A stretch of 64,000 bases of DNA from Sordariomycetes sp. S80-01Y (lineage: Eukaryota > Ascomycota > Sordariomycetes). The notes under the pieces were generated by a model. It did not search any database, was not told where the DNA came from, and worked only from the letters and a program-made list of their open reading frames with translations. Both the position numbers and the translations under genes were made by a program. The stretch is from NCBI GenBank assembly GCA_037042185.1, contig JAXQJY010000022.1, positions 62,001 to 126,000 of the forward strand, given 5' to 3'. Positions within the stretch are counted from its first letter, which is position 1, and every line of letters begins with the position of its first letter. Of this stretch, positions 1-11,354 are shown one piece after another.

Positions 1-2517
1 CGAGGCCGCAGGTTCGCGAGTGGCAGCATCAGCTTGGTCGTTATACTCGCCCTTGTCGGAACTGTCCGAGGTTGAAGTCTGCTCGGAGGCGGCTTCATCT
101 GCAGTAGCAACCGTTTGCCCACTTACGTCCGCCGGGGCCTTCGCCTTGGTCAGGAACTCTCTGAGCGCGCGCTTGAATCCTTGCGCTTCGGTGGCGTCGT
201 GGTCGACAGACCTCGTGAACTTCAACACGAGTTCCTTCAGCTCTTCTGTGCGAGCGGCGATTGACTCTTGATCGCCCTCATTTGCCGGAGGAGGTGCAGT
301 CGTCGAGCCATCCGTCTGGTCATCTGTCTGGTTGAGTGCAGTGGTGTTGTCGTCGGTCCGTGTCCCATTGGCATCGGCATCAGCCTCAGCTGCAGTAGCC
401 TCAGCCAACTGTCGAGACTCTCGCAAGCCCATCGTCTCCGCAACGAGGGCTTCAACCAAGGTCTCTATCGAGGGTGTGAGCTCTTCAGCCTTGTTGAGCT
501 TAAGCAAGTCATTTTGATGAAACGCGTCCTGAACTGCATCCCTGACACTCTCCACGCCCATCGCTTCGTCTTCGACAACCTCCTCCACCTTCGCAATCAT
601 TTCTTCCCAAATGGGGTTACCTTCAAGCGGAATGGAAGTCTCGTCCACAGCGTTGTCTGATGCTGTCATCTCTGTAACCTCGTCCTTAGGCGTCTCCGCC
701 TCCACCTTCTCCGCCTCTATCGCGGTCTCTTCGGCGCCCTCGCTGTCCAAATTCGAATCCTCTTGCTCAGCTCTTGTCTTCATATCGGTTTGCGCCTGAT
801 CAACGATCTTCAAAGCCTTCTCGTCAGCTCGGCGGATCTCCTCGTCAGTGACCGGCCTGGCGAAGAAGTACAGAACTGGAGGGTTGGTCGCGCGGGTTTC
901 CACGTAGATCTGCATCTTGCGTCCCGGATACTTGGCCGTGGCCATGTCTAGCAAGTTTTCCAACATGCTCACGCTAAGCCGGAACTCCTGGTCTCCGATT
1001 CGACGATCGGTTGTCCCATGGAGCGCCAGATCCATCTCATCTAGTGAAACATACTGGAAGCCAAAGATCCTTCGCGTATTGTGATAGGCCACGAAACAGC
1101 CGTCCATGCGACCTATGCGGACTTGCAAAGAGTATCTCAGGAAAGCGGCTCTTATCAAATCGTAGTATTCCCGTTCGTAGGATGACAGCTGCCCGAAACG
1201 CTCTGTGATCTCATATCCGGCGTGGTCCCTGTAGTTGTTGAGGTCGATCCTGATTGGGAATACTGCTCTTGTCTTGATATCAAACACGCCAGTGCCAGGC
1301 AATCTTGGATCTTGAGCATCCAGCTGGGAGCGCATCAAGAACTTTCCGATTTTCCCGTAATGGAAGGCATCCGCTCCGGCATCCTTGTCCTCTTCAGAGA
1401 GTTGGTGCGACCTATCCCGCCGGTATTTCTCGAACTCCTCGGGAGGCAATGTCAAGAGCTTCTCCATAGAGTGACCCAGCATCATCAGAATATTTTCTCG
1501 CCCAAAGTCATATTCCTTATCCGCATCCATGGCATATATCCCATCTTTGTGGGTGATGTAAGTAGCCGCCGGGGCTCGCGTTAGCTGTGTGAAGTTATCG
1601 GAGTCGCGAACAAAATCCTGGGTGAGAGTAGGGAACTGGGGCAATCTCCAGTGTGAAATGAGATAATGAAAGTGGGCGAGCACGCTCGTCATACTTGACG
1701 TCGATCCGCAGTATTTGGCATCGTTTTGCTTGGCCATCTCATGAAGCTTTTCATCCTTGGAAGACGTGATGTACTCTCTGAGAGCATCGAAATCGAACTC
1801 ATCTACCGGCATGATCGAGCTCAGGTACGGATCGAAGTTAAAAACCTTTGACCGTGGATCTTGAAGTTGGAAAACACCCGGGTTGAATAGAGCTCTCTCG
1901 AGGTTGTGTGCGAGGCGCGGCACCTCCCAGTTTGCGGTCTTGACGTCGTTGATAGCCTTGAAGTCGATGTTGATGGGATTGATCTTCTTGATATGAACGG
2001 GCATGCCCTTTGCTAATCGACTTTTCTTTCCGTCTTTGGCGTTAGGGTCTTTGGGTTTTCTAGGCTTCGAAGAGCCATTGCCAGCCCGGCCTCCAGGCCC
2101 ATTTGGTCGGTGGGTTTGAGCGTGCGCGGCGTCGGGTTTCCGTTCCGAGGGTGCAGAAGATTGACCCTTGACATTGCTCGGTGTAGCGTGGGCCGCTTCC
2201 CATAGGGACTTCTCGTACTCGTAATCAGACATGGGTGCGAATTCGCCCGCGTTGGTGGGAGGCTCTTGGCCGCCTTCGTCGACGTTGGCCCGGGGCTTCA
2301 CGGAGTCCCTTCTTTCTTTCTTCTTGGTTCGATACGTAGTCGTCGAGAAATTCCTACTGGCGAGAAATGGCGCTCGTGGTGCGAGGGATTGGCACATGTC
2401 TGGCGACTTTGTCCCATCACCCGCCAGTAGCAGCAGGCGGCTGGGAGAGCATGCTCGTGGATCTCGAGGGAGACGAGCATTGCAGTACAGTATGCCGGCT
2501 CCTCGGCAGCGGAGCAT
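1..2517 (-). CDS. PET127: Pet127 mitochondrial RNA-processing nuclease (C-terminus off the left edge)
   Basis: An uninterrupted minus-strand frame of 839 codons starts at the ATG at 2517-2515 and is still open at base 1, so the C-terminus is missing. The first ~50 residues are rich in Arg and Leu with almost no acid, and contain RNFSTTTYR, a typical fungal mitochondrial presequence cleavage region. An in-frame TAG lies just upstream, which supports this start over the downstream Met at 2232. The core (PVDEFDFDAL, STSSMTSVLAHFHYLIS, LPGTGVFDIKTRAVFPIR) matches Pet127. Established knowledge: Pet127 is a mitochondrial 5'-3' exoribonuclease of the PD-(D/E)XK superfamily acting in RNA maturation and intron decay; FDIKT supplies the (D/E)xK signature. 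After the domain (from about base 800 leftwards) comes a long acidic Glu/Ala/Thr-rich tail that looks disordered. It is divergent with the HID1 gene, start codons 469 bp apart. Confidence 0.9.
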   Translation of the reverse strand, partial: MLRCRGAGILYCNARLPRDPRACSPSRLLLLAGDGTKSPDMCQSLAPRAPFLASRNFSTTTYRTKKKERRDSVKPRANVDEGGQEPPTNAGEFAPMSDYEYEKSLWEAAHATPSNVKGQSSAPSERKPDAAHAQTHRPNGPGGRAGNGSSKPRKPKDPNAKDGKKSRLAKGMPVHIKKINPINIDFKAINDVKTANWEVPRLAHNLERALFNPGVFQLQDPRSKVFNFDPYLSSIMPVDEFDFDALREYITSSKDEKLHEMAKQNDAKYCGSTSSMTSVLAHFHYLISHWRLPQFPTLTQDFVRDSDNFTQLTRAPAATYITHKDGIYAMDADKEYDFGRENILMMLGHSMEKLLTLPPEEFEKYRRDRSHQLSEEDKDAGADAFHYGKIGKFLMRSQLDAQDPRLPGTGVFDIKTRAVFPIRIDLNNYRDHAGYEITERFGQLSSYEREYYDLIRAAFLRYSLQVRIGRMDGCFVAYHNTRRIFGFQYVSLDEMDLALHGTTDRRIGDQEFRLSVSMLENLLDMATAKYPGRKMQIYVETRATNPPVLYFFARPVTDEEIRRADEKALKIVDQAQTDMKTRAEQEDSNLDSEGAEETAIEAEKVEAETPKDEVTEMTASDNAVDETSIPLEGNPIWEEMIAKVEEVVEDEAMGVESVRDAVQDAFHQNDLLKLNKAEELTPSIETLVEALVAETMGLRESRQLAEATAAEADADANGTRTDDNTTALNQTDDQTDGSTTAPPPANEGDQESIAARTEELKELVLKFTRSVDHDATEAQGFKRALREFLTKAKAPADVSGQTVATADEAASEQTSTSDSSDKGEYNDQADAATREPAAS

Positions 2518-2986
2518 CTTGAGGAGCTACTAATCTCAGTGTCGTGTTGCCGACTGAAATGGTGACCAACATTCACATCCTGAGTCGGGGTGGTGAGAGG
2601 ACGTCGACATGGCCAAAGAAAATCCCAAGCGCGACGCGACTGTTATCGATAGTGAAGTCCCCGTCATTGACATAGTGCTGCTTGGGCAAAGAATCAGGTC
2701 GACTGATAGGTCGGCGCTGGTCTCGAGGATCCACTCACACCCCGTCGCCGTGGCCGTTGGCCTAAGCTCCGGCCAACGTTGTCTGAACCGGAACCCGCCA
2801 TCATAACCACGATCCATACGGACTCTTCGATCACTCTCCCGCTTCTTCGAAGTTGACTTTGAAGCACGATATAATCACCATATAGTCCTGAGCAATCCGA
2901 TCTGGCGGACCAGGATTCCGTCCAGCCGCAATTCGCCTATCTCTGAGCGTCCCATCGACCGCTTGCGGCGAGGCTCCCTCGTCGCA
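2518..2986. promoter_or_regulatory. Shared divergent promoter, PET127/HID1
   Basis: This 469 bp gap separates the start codons of two genes pointing away from each other, so it must carry both promoters and both leaders. I see no clear TATA box. A small open frame on the plus strand (2609-2806) resembles no protein I know and is probably chance. Confidence 0.5.
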
Positions 2987-5732
2987 ATGGGTGCAAGTGA
3001 CTCCAAACTTGTCTTTAAACAGGGCATCTTCAGACTGTCCGAAGAGCGCCACATACCAGCGAATGATCCCTACTGGACATCGGTTTGTAGTCCATGCGCA
3101 AGAAGCAGGATGCCCAACTAACTGCAGACTAGTTCTGGGAGCTGCCGGAGTCCAGCGAAGATGTGTTCAGCCTGTTCTCCCCCACCGATATTCGCCGAAC
3201 TCGCGACAAAGCTATAGAGAATCTAGAAACGCTAATATTAGCGCTGACCTCGAGACTATTCATATTACGACATCATCCCTCCTTCCCGAATCCCGATATT
3301 GCCCCTCAGAAGGATGCACTGAACTGCATACGGGTTCTTACGCGTATCCTGCCCTACGTCTACGAGAAGGAGAGCCTGGGGGCATGGGAGGAGCGCTTTT
3401 TTTGGGGCAAGAGGAAGAAGAGAACACGCAAGTCTACCATTGCCAACGAGATTCTGTTCGATGAGTCCAAGGACAAGACGGAGTCGACGGGGGCTGAGGA
3501 CGAGTTCGAAGATGCGAAACCTCTCGCAGAGGAACTGATAGACACACTCGTCGACCTTCTCTTCTTCTCCAATGTTACCTTGCCGCCCCAGCAGAATGGA
3601 CATTCGAAGGTCACGTATGCTATTTGGCAGAGTGGAGTCGGATGCAACACGGCTGTGGCCACAACCAAAGAGTACGAGAGCAATCGTAGCGAGATCTTAC
3701 GGCTTCTCTTGACGCTGGCTGGCCAGAGTATGTACATGACGCCAGGTGTCCTGCCTTCGAGGGGGATTCGCACCCTCACCCATTTGTGTTCGTGTCCGGA
3801 CAAGCAAGTCGTGCTCTCGTTGCTTTGCTCCCTGCTGAACACTGTACGTACCAACATACAATTGCTCGCAAACCCCTAACTGACTTTTTATAGACACTCA
3901 AATACAACCCAGCTACCTGGAGAGTCCCGAACAACTTGCTGGCCTTCAAAGATCCAAAGCAAATACTGGTTACCTATTCACTCCAATTCATGCTCACCCT
4001 CCTGCTGTACCCTATACCGGAGAGCCAAGGGACTACAGCTTCAAAGAATTATTTCCGACATTTTCTGGGCCGGGTGCACCGTCCGCAAGACTTCCAATTT
4101 ATCGTCGATGGCATGTCACGGGTTCTGAACCAGCCTCTACAAGAAAAGGCTTCGTACTTGCCCGGATCACAGACTTCTGGCAACTTCGCGCCAGAGATTA
4201 TCATGCTCTTTTGGGAGATTACTCAGTGCAACAAGAGATTCCGCTCCTTCATCGTCGACACTGGGCGAGTTCACGACTTTGTCGTCCTCGCCCTCTTTCA
4301 TGCTTTGGAGTATAAGAACGACGCGGCAAAGCACGGTGTGGTGCGGATGTGCGCGTTTCTCCTACAGACGTTGAGTGTGGAACCAACATTCGGTTCTAGC
4401 CTCAACAAGTCGTTTGAGGGGCAACATAGCCTGCCAACATTGATCCGAATCAACAACTTCCGAGGCACCTATGCCGACTTCCTAATCCAGTCAATCTACA
4501 GCTTGATTACGACTAGCCAAGGGAAGCTGTCGGCTATATATCCAGCGCTCCTTGCGGTAATTAGCAACATTGCCCCCTATATGGAGGGATTGAGCGCCGC
4601 AAGCTCGTTCACCTTGATGCAGCTCCTGTCCTCTATGGCATCGCCCTCGTTCTTGCTGGCCAACGAGACAAATCACACTCTTCTCCAATCGCTTCTCGAA
4701 GCTATAAACTCCATTCTCGAGAACAAGTACCGGAAGAACCCGGAGCTTGTCTTCGCCATCCTCAAAAACAAGAAGCGGTTCGAAGCCCTTCGCACATTCA
4801 CTCTCGAGAGTGGACGAGAGGAGATTGAGCGGAGGCACAGAATGCGGAAAGACTCAGGTACTCCGATGGATCCATTGGATCCGGCAGCTCTGAGAAGCTC
4901 CTCGGAGAGCATCAGAAGTCCGTCAACGACGGCCTCCAGAACGAACACACTAGAGGAGGTGCCAGAAGATGGTGCTTTCTCGATTGGTGATGACGATGAT
5001 AGTGATGATGACAGTCAGCCCACGCCAGCTCGCTCTATAACGAGCGAGAGCACCTCACAAGACCGAGCAGCTACGCCAGTAGAGGATGCCGTTCCCGTGC
5101 AATTAAGGGGAATGTCAGAGAAGGCACGCGGGAAGATGCCTGCAAACGTCAGAAACTTCTCGCGTCAAAACAGCACTACCAGTCTGGGGCAATACTCCAT
5201 GTCCGGTCAGTCGCAAAGCGGCGCCTTCGAGCCATCATCTCACTGGATCGAGAGTTGGCTACCGGAGCTGCCCCTGCACACCATTCTAAGCATCATCCAG
5301 CAGGTTCCAGCAGCGCTTCCACAAAAGGCGCTCGCTGAAGATCATGCGTCTCCTGAGACTCTAAGGCGTATTCAACAGACTGAAGTCTTCGGTATGGAAC
5401 CATCGCCAGTCCGGGTCCATTCGTTCGAGTGGTCGCCGCTAGCACTGGGATGGTACGAGTCTCTTCTTTGGGGAATCATCTTTGCCAGTGAGATGCAGGT
5501 ATCCAAGGGTAACACGGGTGTATGGAACGGGACTGCCATCAAACTGTTTCGCGTGCAGGAGACGGCTGCGGCTGGACCGACACTCACTTCCCCCAGGGGC
5601 GCTGTTGATGCCGTCGGCAGCAATATTGTCTCCCGAATAGGGCAGATCAACCTGCGAGGAAATCAAGGTCAGGGACAGGGTCAAGCTCAGACTCCGACGA
5701 GTCCGACACAGCAACCGCGAGAAGGGTCTTAA
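2987..5732 (+). CDS. HID1 domain-containing Golgi/trafficking protein
   Basis: Three exons: 2987-3082, 3133-3843 and 3894-5732, giving 881 aa. Introns of 50 nt each (3083-3132, ending CTAG; 3844-3893, ending ATAG) have GT..AG ends and keep frame. The N-terminus MGASDSKL closely resembles animal HID1 (MGSTDSKL) and fits an N-myristoylation signal (Gly2, Ser6). Conserved blocks LNCIRVLTRILPYVYE, IWQSGVGC, LLLTLAGQSMYM and SLLNT also match. The family (Hid1, yeast Ecm30 relative) is a peripheral membrane protein of the Golgi/trans-Golgi linked to secretory and dense-core vesicle sorting. Residues ~585-660 form a Ser/Asp-rich low-complexity insertion including an Asp run. The last ~40 residues are Gln/Gly-rich. 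The coding start at 2987 rests on this N-terminal match. The second intron is certain, because the frame changes and stops otherwise. Confidence 0.9.
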
Positions 5733-6309
5733 CGGATGTGTTCATCAAACGTTTGGGAGACATAGCCGCAGATGATAAGTTAACCTTGTAACAAAAAGCG
5801 CGTCTATTTCGGGCAACATCATGCCAGCCCCCGTTTTCCAGAATTCCCAAGAGTTGTTCAGGGGATTCGTTAGTCGACAGTCTGATGGATTGAATTGCCC
5901 AAGCAAAAAAAATAAAAAATGAAAAAGACACGACTGAGAAAGTAGAACACTAGCGAGACTGTGAACCGGGCGGTAAGAACATTTAAATTAAGAGCACCAT
6001 CAGGAAGTAGGTGTCTGGCTTCACTCCTTTGCGGGTTGATAGAGCTCTAGCTCAGGGTAGCCAGCCATGGTCCGTGCGCACGCCTTTGCTCCAAGTGCCT
6101 TCCTCAGTCCGAGGCGGAAGCTCAACAACAGCAGCTGTCCAACACCATCCTTCATTCCAACACAATCTCGCATATCTCAGTCGCGCATTTCCTCCAAAAA
6201 GCGCAGGTCACCGAAAATCTACTATCGATCTTGACCTTCGGAATGATGCGCGCGCATTGTGCGGTCAGCTTCTGAACATCAATCTACCACGTCCCTTCCA
6301 AGTTCCACC
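5733..6309. other. Intergenic: HID1 3' end and SEC8 leader
   Basis: The gap is 577 bp. An A-rich stretch with AATAAA at 5911-5916 is a plausible polyadenylation signal for the upstream gene. The rest is the promoter and leader of the Sec8 gene. No gene is recognised; the open frame crossing 6011-6523 overlaps the start of Sec8 and has no family resemblance. Confidence 0.5.
5911..5916 (+). terminator. Poly(A) signal AATAAA after HID1
   Basis: A canonical AATAAA hexamer lies within an A-rich run about 180 bp past the HID1 stop codon, on the coding strand. Position and context fit 3'-end formation, but cleavage-site data would be needed. Confidence 0.45.
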
Positions 6310-9300
6310 ATGTCGAACCGTTACGGCACCTCCTCCCGCAATGGCAACGGCTACGGTGGTCTTGGGAGACCAAACGATGACTACGATCCCTATGGCGAAG
6401 GCTACGAGAACGAGACCTCCAGCAGTCGACATGCCACGCCGCCCCAGCAATCCTTACGGCAGCCGCCTGTACCACAACAACAGCATTCGCAAATCCGCAA
6501 CATACCGTCACGATCGCGCATGAGGTCCGAAACGAATGCCGAGCGACAAATCACTCAGGTTCTGGAGCACATAAAGTCAGAATGGCCAGCGATGTATGAG
6601 CCCGATTGTGTGCCGGTGCAGTTAGCACTCCAGCTACTGGACAATAGCTCCGTTGGACGGGCGCATGACTACAGGAAGTTTCAGCAGACGCACATGTATC
6701 TCCAGGACTCGTTGAAGGGGATCGTTCATGAGCACCATCAGGGCTTCAACAGTTCGATTGGTACGTTCCACAAGATCCAGAGCAGTATACATGCGTCGCA
6801 GCGCAAGGTGCGCGTACTGAAGGAGTCGCTGGCTGGGTCGAAGACGAGTCTTTGCACAACAGATCCGGAACTGAAGAAGCTATCGAAAACGTCACAAGGA
6901 TACGACGAGCTGCTGCAAGTCCTGAACGAACTTGACGATTTACGAGCGGTACCCGACCAACTAGAGGCGAGGATATCGGAGAAGCGGTTTTTGACAGCAG
7001 TCGAGGTGCTACTGAACGCCTTGCGAAAGCTGCGACGACCTGAGTTGGACGGTATTGGCGCTCTCAACGACTTGCGGAGCTACTTGTCAAACCAAGAAAG
7101 CGCGCTGATGGACATCCTGGTCGAGGAACTACACGAGCACCTTTACCTCAAATCACCATATTGCCAGGAACGGTGGCAGAGCCTGGCAAAAACGCAGAGC
7201 CCGTCGAACGAAGCATATGTAGAGGGCGTTAATATTGCCCCCTTCCACCTGGTGCTGGACGGTATTGATATCGAGAAGGCTGTCGTTGAGGATCCGATGA
7301 AGAATCCCGAAGCAGACACATTCTACTACGTCAGTTTGCTGGTGGAGGCATTAAACAAGCTCGGCAGGCTGCAAAATGCAGTCGAGACGCTCAAGCAGAG
7401 ACTGCCCGTCGAGCTCTTCGGCATCGTTAACGAGACCATTAACGAAGTCGACCAGCGCCATCCCAGCTCTCTCCGAGGAGCTTCTGCTAAAAGTGGTGAC
7501 GGCTTGCACGTATATGGAGCGCGAGAGACGCGCATGCGCGCCGACGTCATCTACGACCTTCTCTGGACCTTGTACGGGAAGTTCGAGGCCATCGGTGAAG
7601 GTCACCGTGTTTTCCATGAATCGATTAAAGCGCTCATCCGTCGAGAAGGCGCTGGTAATAACAGTGCACTCCTGGGTAGTTTCAAGGAGCTCTGGAACCT
7701 TTACCAAAACGAGATACGATCTTTGTTACACAACTATGTCACTACCGATGCGGATATTTACCAGTTCGACTCGCCGACGCCCTCGATGAACGGAAGGAAG
7801 GACGGCTCCCGAGATCATCTTTTCAAATTCACTGAGTTGGATTCCAAGTCGGTCGAGATGGCCACAGAGTACGACGCCTTGGAAAGCATTATCCAGGCCA
7901 CTGTACCGGGCTTGACGAGTAACTTGAGAAAACAGGGGGCAGATGTTCGCAAGAACCGACTTGCAGTTGACGAAGGAAGCTCTAGGAGAGGTGGCGCATC
8001 CGGCATTGGGGGAGGAACACAACTTGGTGGCTCGTATAAATCGCTGGTTGAGCCCAGTGTCTTCAACATGAGCTTATTGCTCCCTCCGACTCTGACTTTC
8101 CTCACAAGACTCAGAGGCATCGTGCCCCCTGGATCCGATTTAGCCACCAGCACGCTCACCACGTTCTTGGATAACTTCCTCGTCAACGTATTCCAACCGC
8201 AACTGGACGAGACTCTAGGCAAACTCAGCGACACAGTCTTCGGCGAGGCCAATGCCTTTTCTCAAGATCCACAGTGGAGCCAGGTTGCGCGACGGCCGAT
8301 CTTTAAGGGTACTACTGCCTTCTTTGAGGTCGTTACGGCGTTCTGTCGGATGCTCGGCACGATACCACCAGACCAAGCTCTCAGCTCTCTGATCGTGACC
8401 CAGATGATGCGATACTATGATCGTTGCTTCAGCTGGTTCAAGTCTTTGGTCACGAAGACGCAAGAGCATACAGCAGACAGCGGTAATCTGAGGGCCTCGG
8501 CCCGCTTTGCTGTCGACCCGGGCGAGGTCCACGAGACCATGCAAAAGCTGTGGACAGCAGAGGCGTGGGACAAGGATCTTGCCGAGCAAGAGATTCACCT
8601 TTTAATCGAAAGTGCGAACGAGTCACGGTTAATGATGAATGATATCATTCAGGATCGCGACACAATTTCCTCCCTATGCCTGTTGTACACCAGCATGAAG
8701 TGGTTGTCTAGCAAGATTGGCAGCTTACGACATATTACAGTCCATGAAACGGACTCGTCGAGACATAATCTTCCACGGGAGGCTAACCGACGATGGACGT
8801 TGATGAACGATCCAAATAGGGCTGCTGCAGACTCGGGGCCTGTGCAACTACCGTTGACAGCAGAAACGGTTCAGTAAGCTGCACTGTAATGCTCAACCGG
8901 TGTGAGGTAGACTAACAAGTCATAGGGCATTCGACAGCATCGTGTCCTCATTCGAGGAGCTGGCCGGCACCGCTCTGTTAACACTACACATGGAGATTCG
9001 CTGTCGCATCGTGCACTCCCTGCACATTGCTTTATCGCCAGATGTCGCACCATACCTATTAGATCAGGAAGTCTCGGAACCAGACCCCCACATTCTCAGC
9101 CTAAACTCCGAACTTGTGCTCTTCGACGAGACTATCACGCGCTACCTTCGCGAGCGCGAGACTGACTTCATCCGCCGCGGCCTTGGCCTGCTCATCAACT
9201 ACTACCTCGTCAGCAACTCCTGGATGGCGTCACCAATGAATGCTCACGGCTCGGAGCGCATGCAACTGAACATTCTCGTCCTACAGCAAAATCTAAAGAA

Positions 9301-9583
9301 CATTGAAGAGGGCGTTGACCTGGCGCGCGCCTCAAACTACTACTCCCTATTTGACAAAGGTCCCGAGCAGATCGTTGAGAAGGCCAAGGAAAATAAGGAG
9401 AGAGTTCAGGCCGGCACTGATCCTAACGAGCCGGACATCTTTTCGTATAACGAGCTGAAGGCCTTGATCGAGTTGTGTTTTAGTGAGCAGCTGGCTAACC
9501 CAGAGAGGGGAATTGCGAGCGCTGGGCGTAGAATGATGGACGAGAAGATCCAAGCTCTCAGTGAGCACATCTGGCATGCCTAG
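6310..9583 (+). CDS. SEC8: Exocyst complex component Sec8 (EXOC4)
   Basis: Two exons, 6310-8873 and 8926-9583, encode 1073 aa, the usual length for fungal Sec8. The 52-nt intron (8874-8925) has a GACTAAC branch site and rejoins Gln-Ala-Phe in frame. The start ATG sits in a perfect context (CCACCATGTC); upstream in-frame codons include no earlier ATG. After a disordered N-terminus (residues 1-70), residues ~85-290 carry the Sec8 N-terminal domain with highly conserved stretches FNSSIGTFHKIQSSIHASQ, TTDPELKKLS, VPDQLEARISEKRFLTAVEV and HLYLKSPYCQERW. Sec8 is a rod-like helical-bundle subunit of the octameric exocyst that tethers secretory vesicles to the plasma membrane at hyphal tips and septa. 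It lies 577 bp after the HID1 gene on the same strand. The two functions are related only broadly (secretion), and nothing suggests co-regulation beyond proximity. Confidence 0.95.
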
Positions 9584-11354
9584 ACGGCTAAGCTTGAATC
9601 TTATGGCATACCCTTGGACATGTTGGGTTATGTGACAGCAGATGGCGATGTGGTACTGGGGCCGTGGAGTTAAGGAAACAGGTCCAGCGTAGCTCCCGTC
9701 ACTTCATGGAATGACCATTATGCCAATTGACTTGTTACGGCCACCGTGTAGACTGTTGGCTAGACGCAGCTCCAGTGACTGTTTCCAACAAGTATCTTTA
9801 TGCTGGCGTCCGGAGAACGGGGGCATTTGGCACAACATGCGCCCAGAGCTGGTCTAATCGATAAGACACAAGCCCCTTGGAAAGTGGCTCCACTTTCAGG
9901 GCTCGATCCAGGGGAAAACGCGATAAGCCAGTACTCAACTCCTCGCTTTGATAGCCAGTCTTTCAAGGTATCTCTTTATTGTGCTCGGTATTGGCCGTAA
10001 TGCAGGATCATGGCGGACCCTCCGCGAGTTATCAGCCGCCTTGGCTGCCAGGATCTCGAATGAAGTCAATGTCGCTGGGCGTATTACTGAGTTCAGGCTT
10101 CGCCTACTCAACTTTTGGCTAATCGTAACAGCTACGCTCAAGCGAACGTTGGAAGACAATACGAAGCTTGGGGCGAAAGCAACGCTGAGCAAATGTGTTG
10201 GTGCAACCGCAGAATGGACATCTCGATTCGGAATCGACACAGAAGCAAAAGGATCCGCTGTGGCGAATGACTTCAGCAGGTAACGGCGGATGGCGGCTGC
10301 ACTGCTGCAGGCACGAGAGCCAGTGAGGTGCGCGAACAGCGGGGTTAGGCAGGGCGCTGGCAGGCGAGTAGGATGCAGCCTGGAACCCAAGTAATCGCCG
10401 GGGGACAGCCTGAGGGCCCCTGAGATTTATGAAGGTCCTCCACTCCGCTGCCGGTGCCAGTGGGCTTGGATTGGATTGGATCCCGTCCTCCTCAGTTTCC
10501 AGACAAGACCTCTTCTATTTCTCCTCCTTCTTCCCTCCTCTCCTCGAAAGTACGACACACTCGTTTGGTTGACGTCTACTGTTATTTCGGAAAAACCTGA
10601 CCTTTGATTCACTGACATTCGCTCGACGCGCATTGTTGCAACCTGCGCCCGGCCGCCCGCACGTTGCCTTGTTGTCCCTGGACGACCTGAACCGACTACG
10701 ACCAAGCTTAAGTGGCGGTTCCATCGTCGTACAGAATCTTAATCGCAGGCGCATCGCATCTCGCCGCGACTCTGCATTCCTCACTACTAAGTACCCCTAC
10801 TGAGTAGTATCCTGTCGCTCTTTGGTACCAGATCCTGGACTTTCCTTTCAAGTTGCCAGCCAGCGGCCCAGACTCGACCTCTTTTTAATCAGGTAGTCAG
10901 GGGAAGGAGCAGCGCCACGGACCCGCCAACTCTGTCGAAAAATTCCACGCCCAAACTCCGCAGGGTCAGAGACATCAACAAAACGCCAACCGCGTCTTCT
11001 CGCGAACCTCTTGACTTTGCGACGTCATCCCCAATCTGTTCATTCGCCTCTACTCGTTTCGAGGTGTTTGGCTTCTCCGACGCGACTCCGAGCTGCCGCC
11101 CACGCAACGGCGCCTTTCCGGTCGCAAGATCCCAGCTCTGCAGGTGGCAGGGGATCCAGGGGTCCGTTTAGCACGTTACCGCCCATCTCGCCTTCGTTGA
11201 ACACATCACCACGATCATTTCTCCTTCAGTGTGGACGATAACTGAGCCCATCCTGGTTCGACGGACACCATTCGAGCGCAAGCGACACGTCGTTTTAGAG
11301 TTGAACAATTGGCTTTTATTCCCGATACGACGGCCTTGAGCCTAAACATCCAAC
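9584..11354. other. Intergenic: SEC8 3' region and long leader of the SMI1 gene
   Basis: The gap is 1.77 kb. From about 10480 onward the plus strand is rich in C and T tracts interspersed with short T runs, as in fungal core promoters and long 5' leaders, and this continues to the Smi1 ATG. A leader with its own intron is possible but I cannot fix one. Short open frames on both strands resemble nothing known. Confidence 0.45.
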
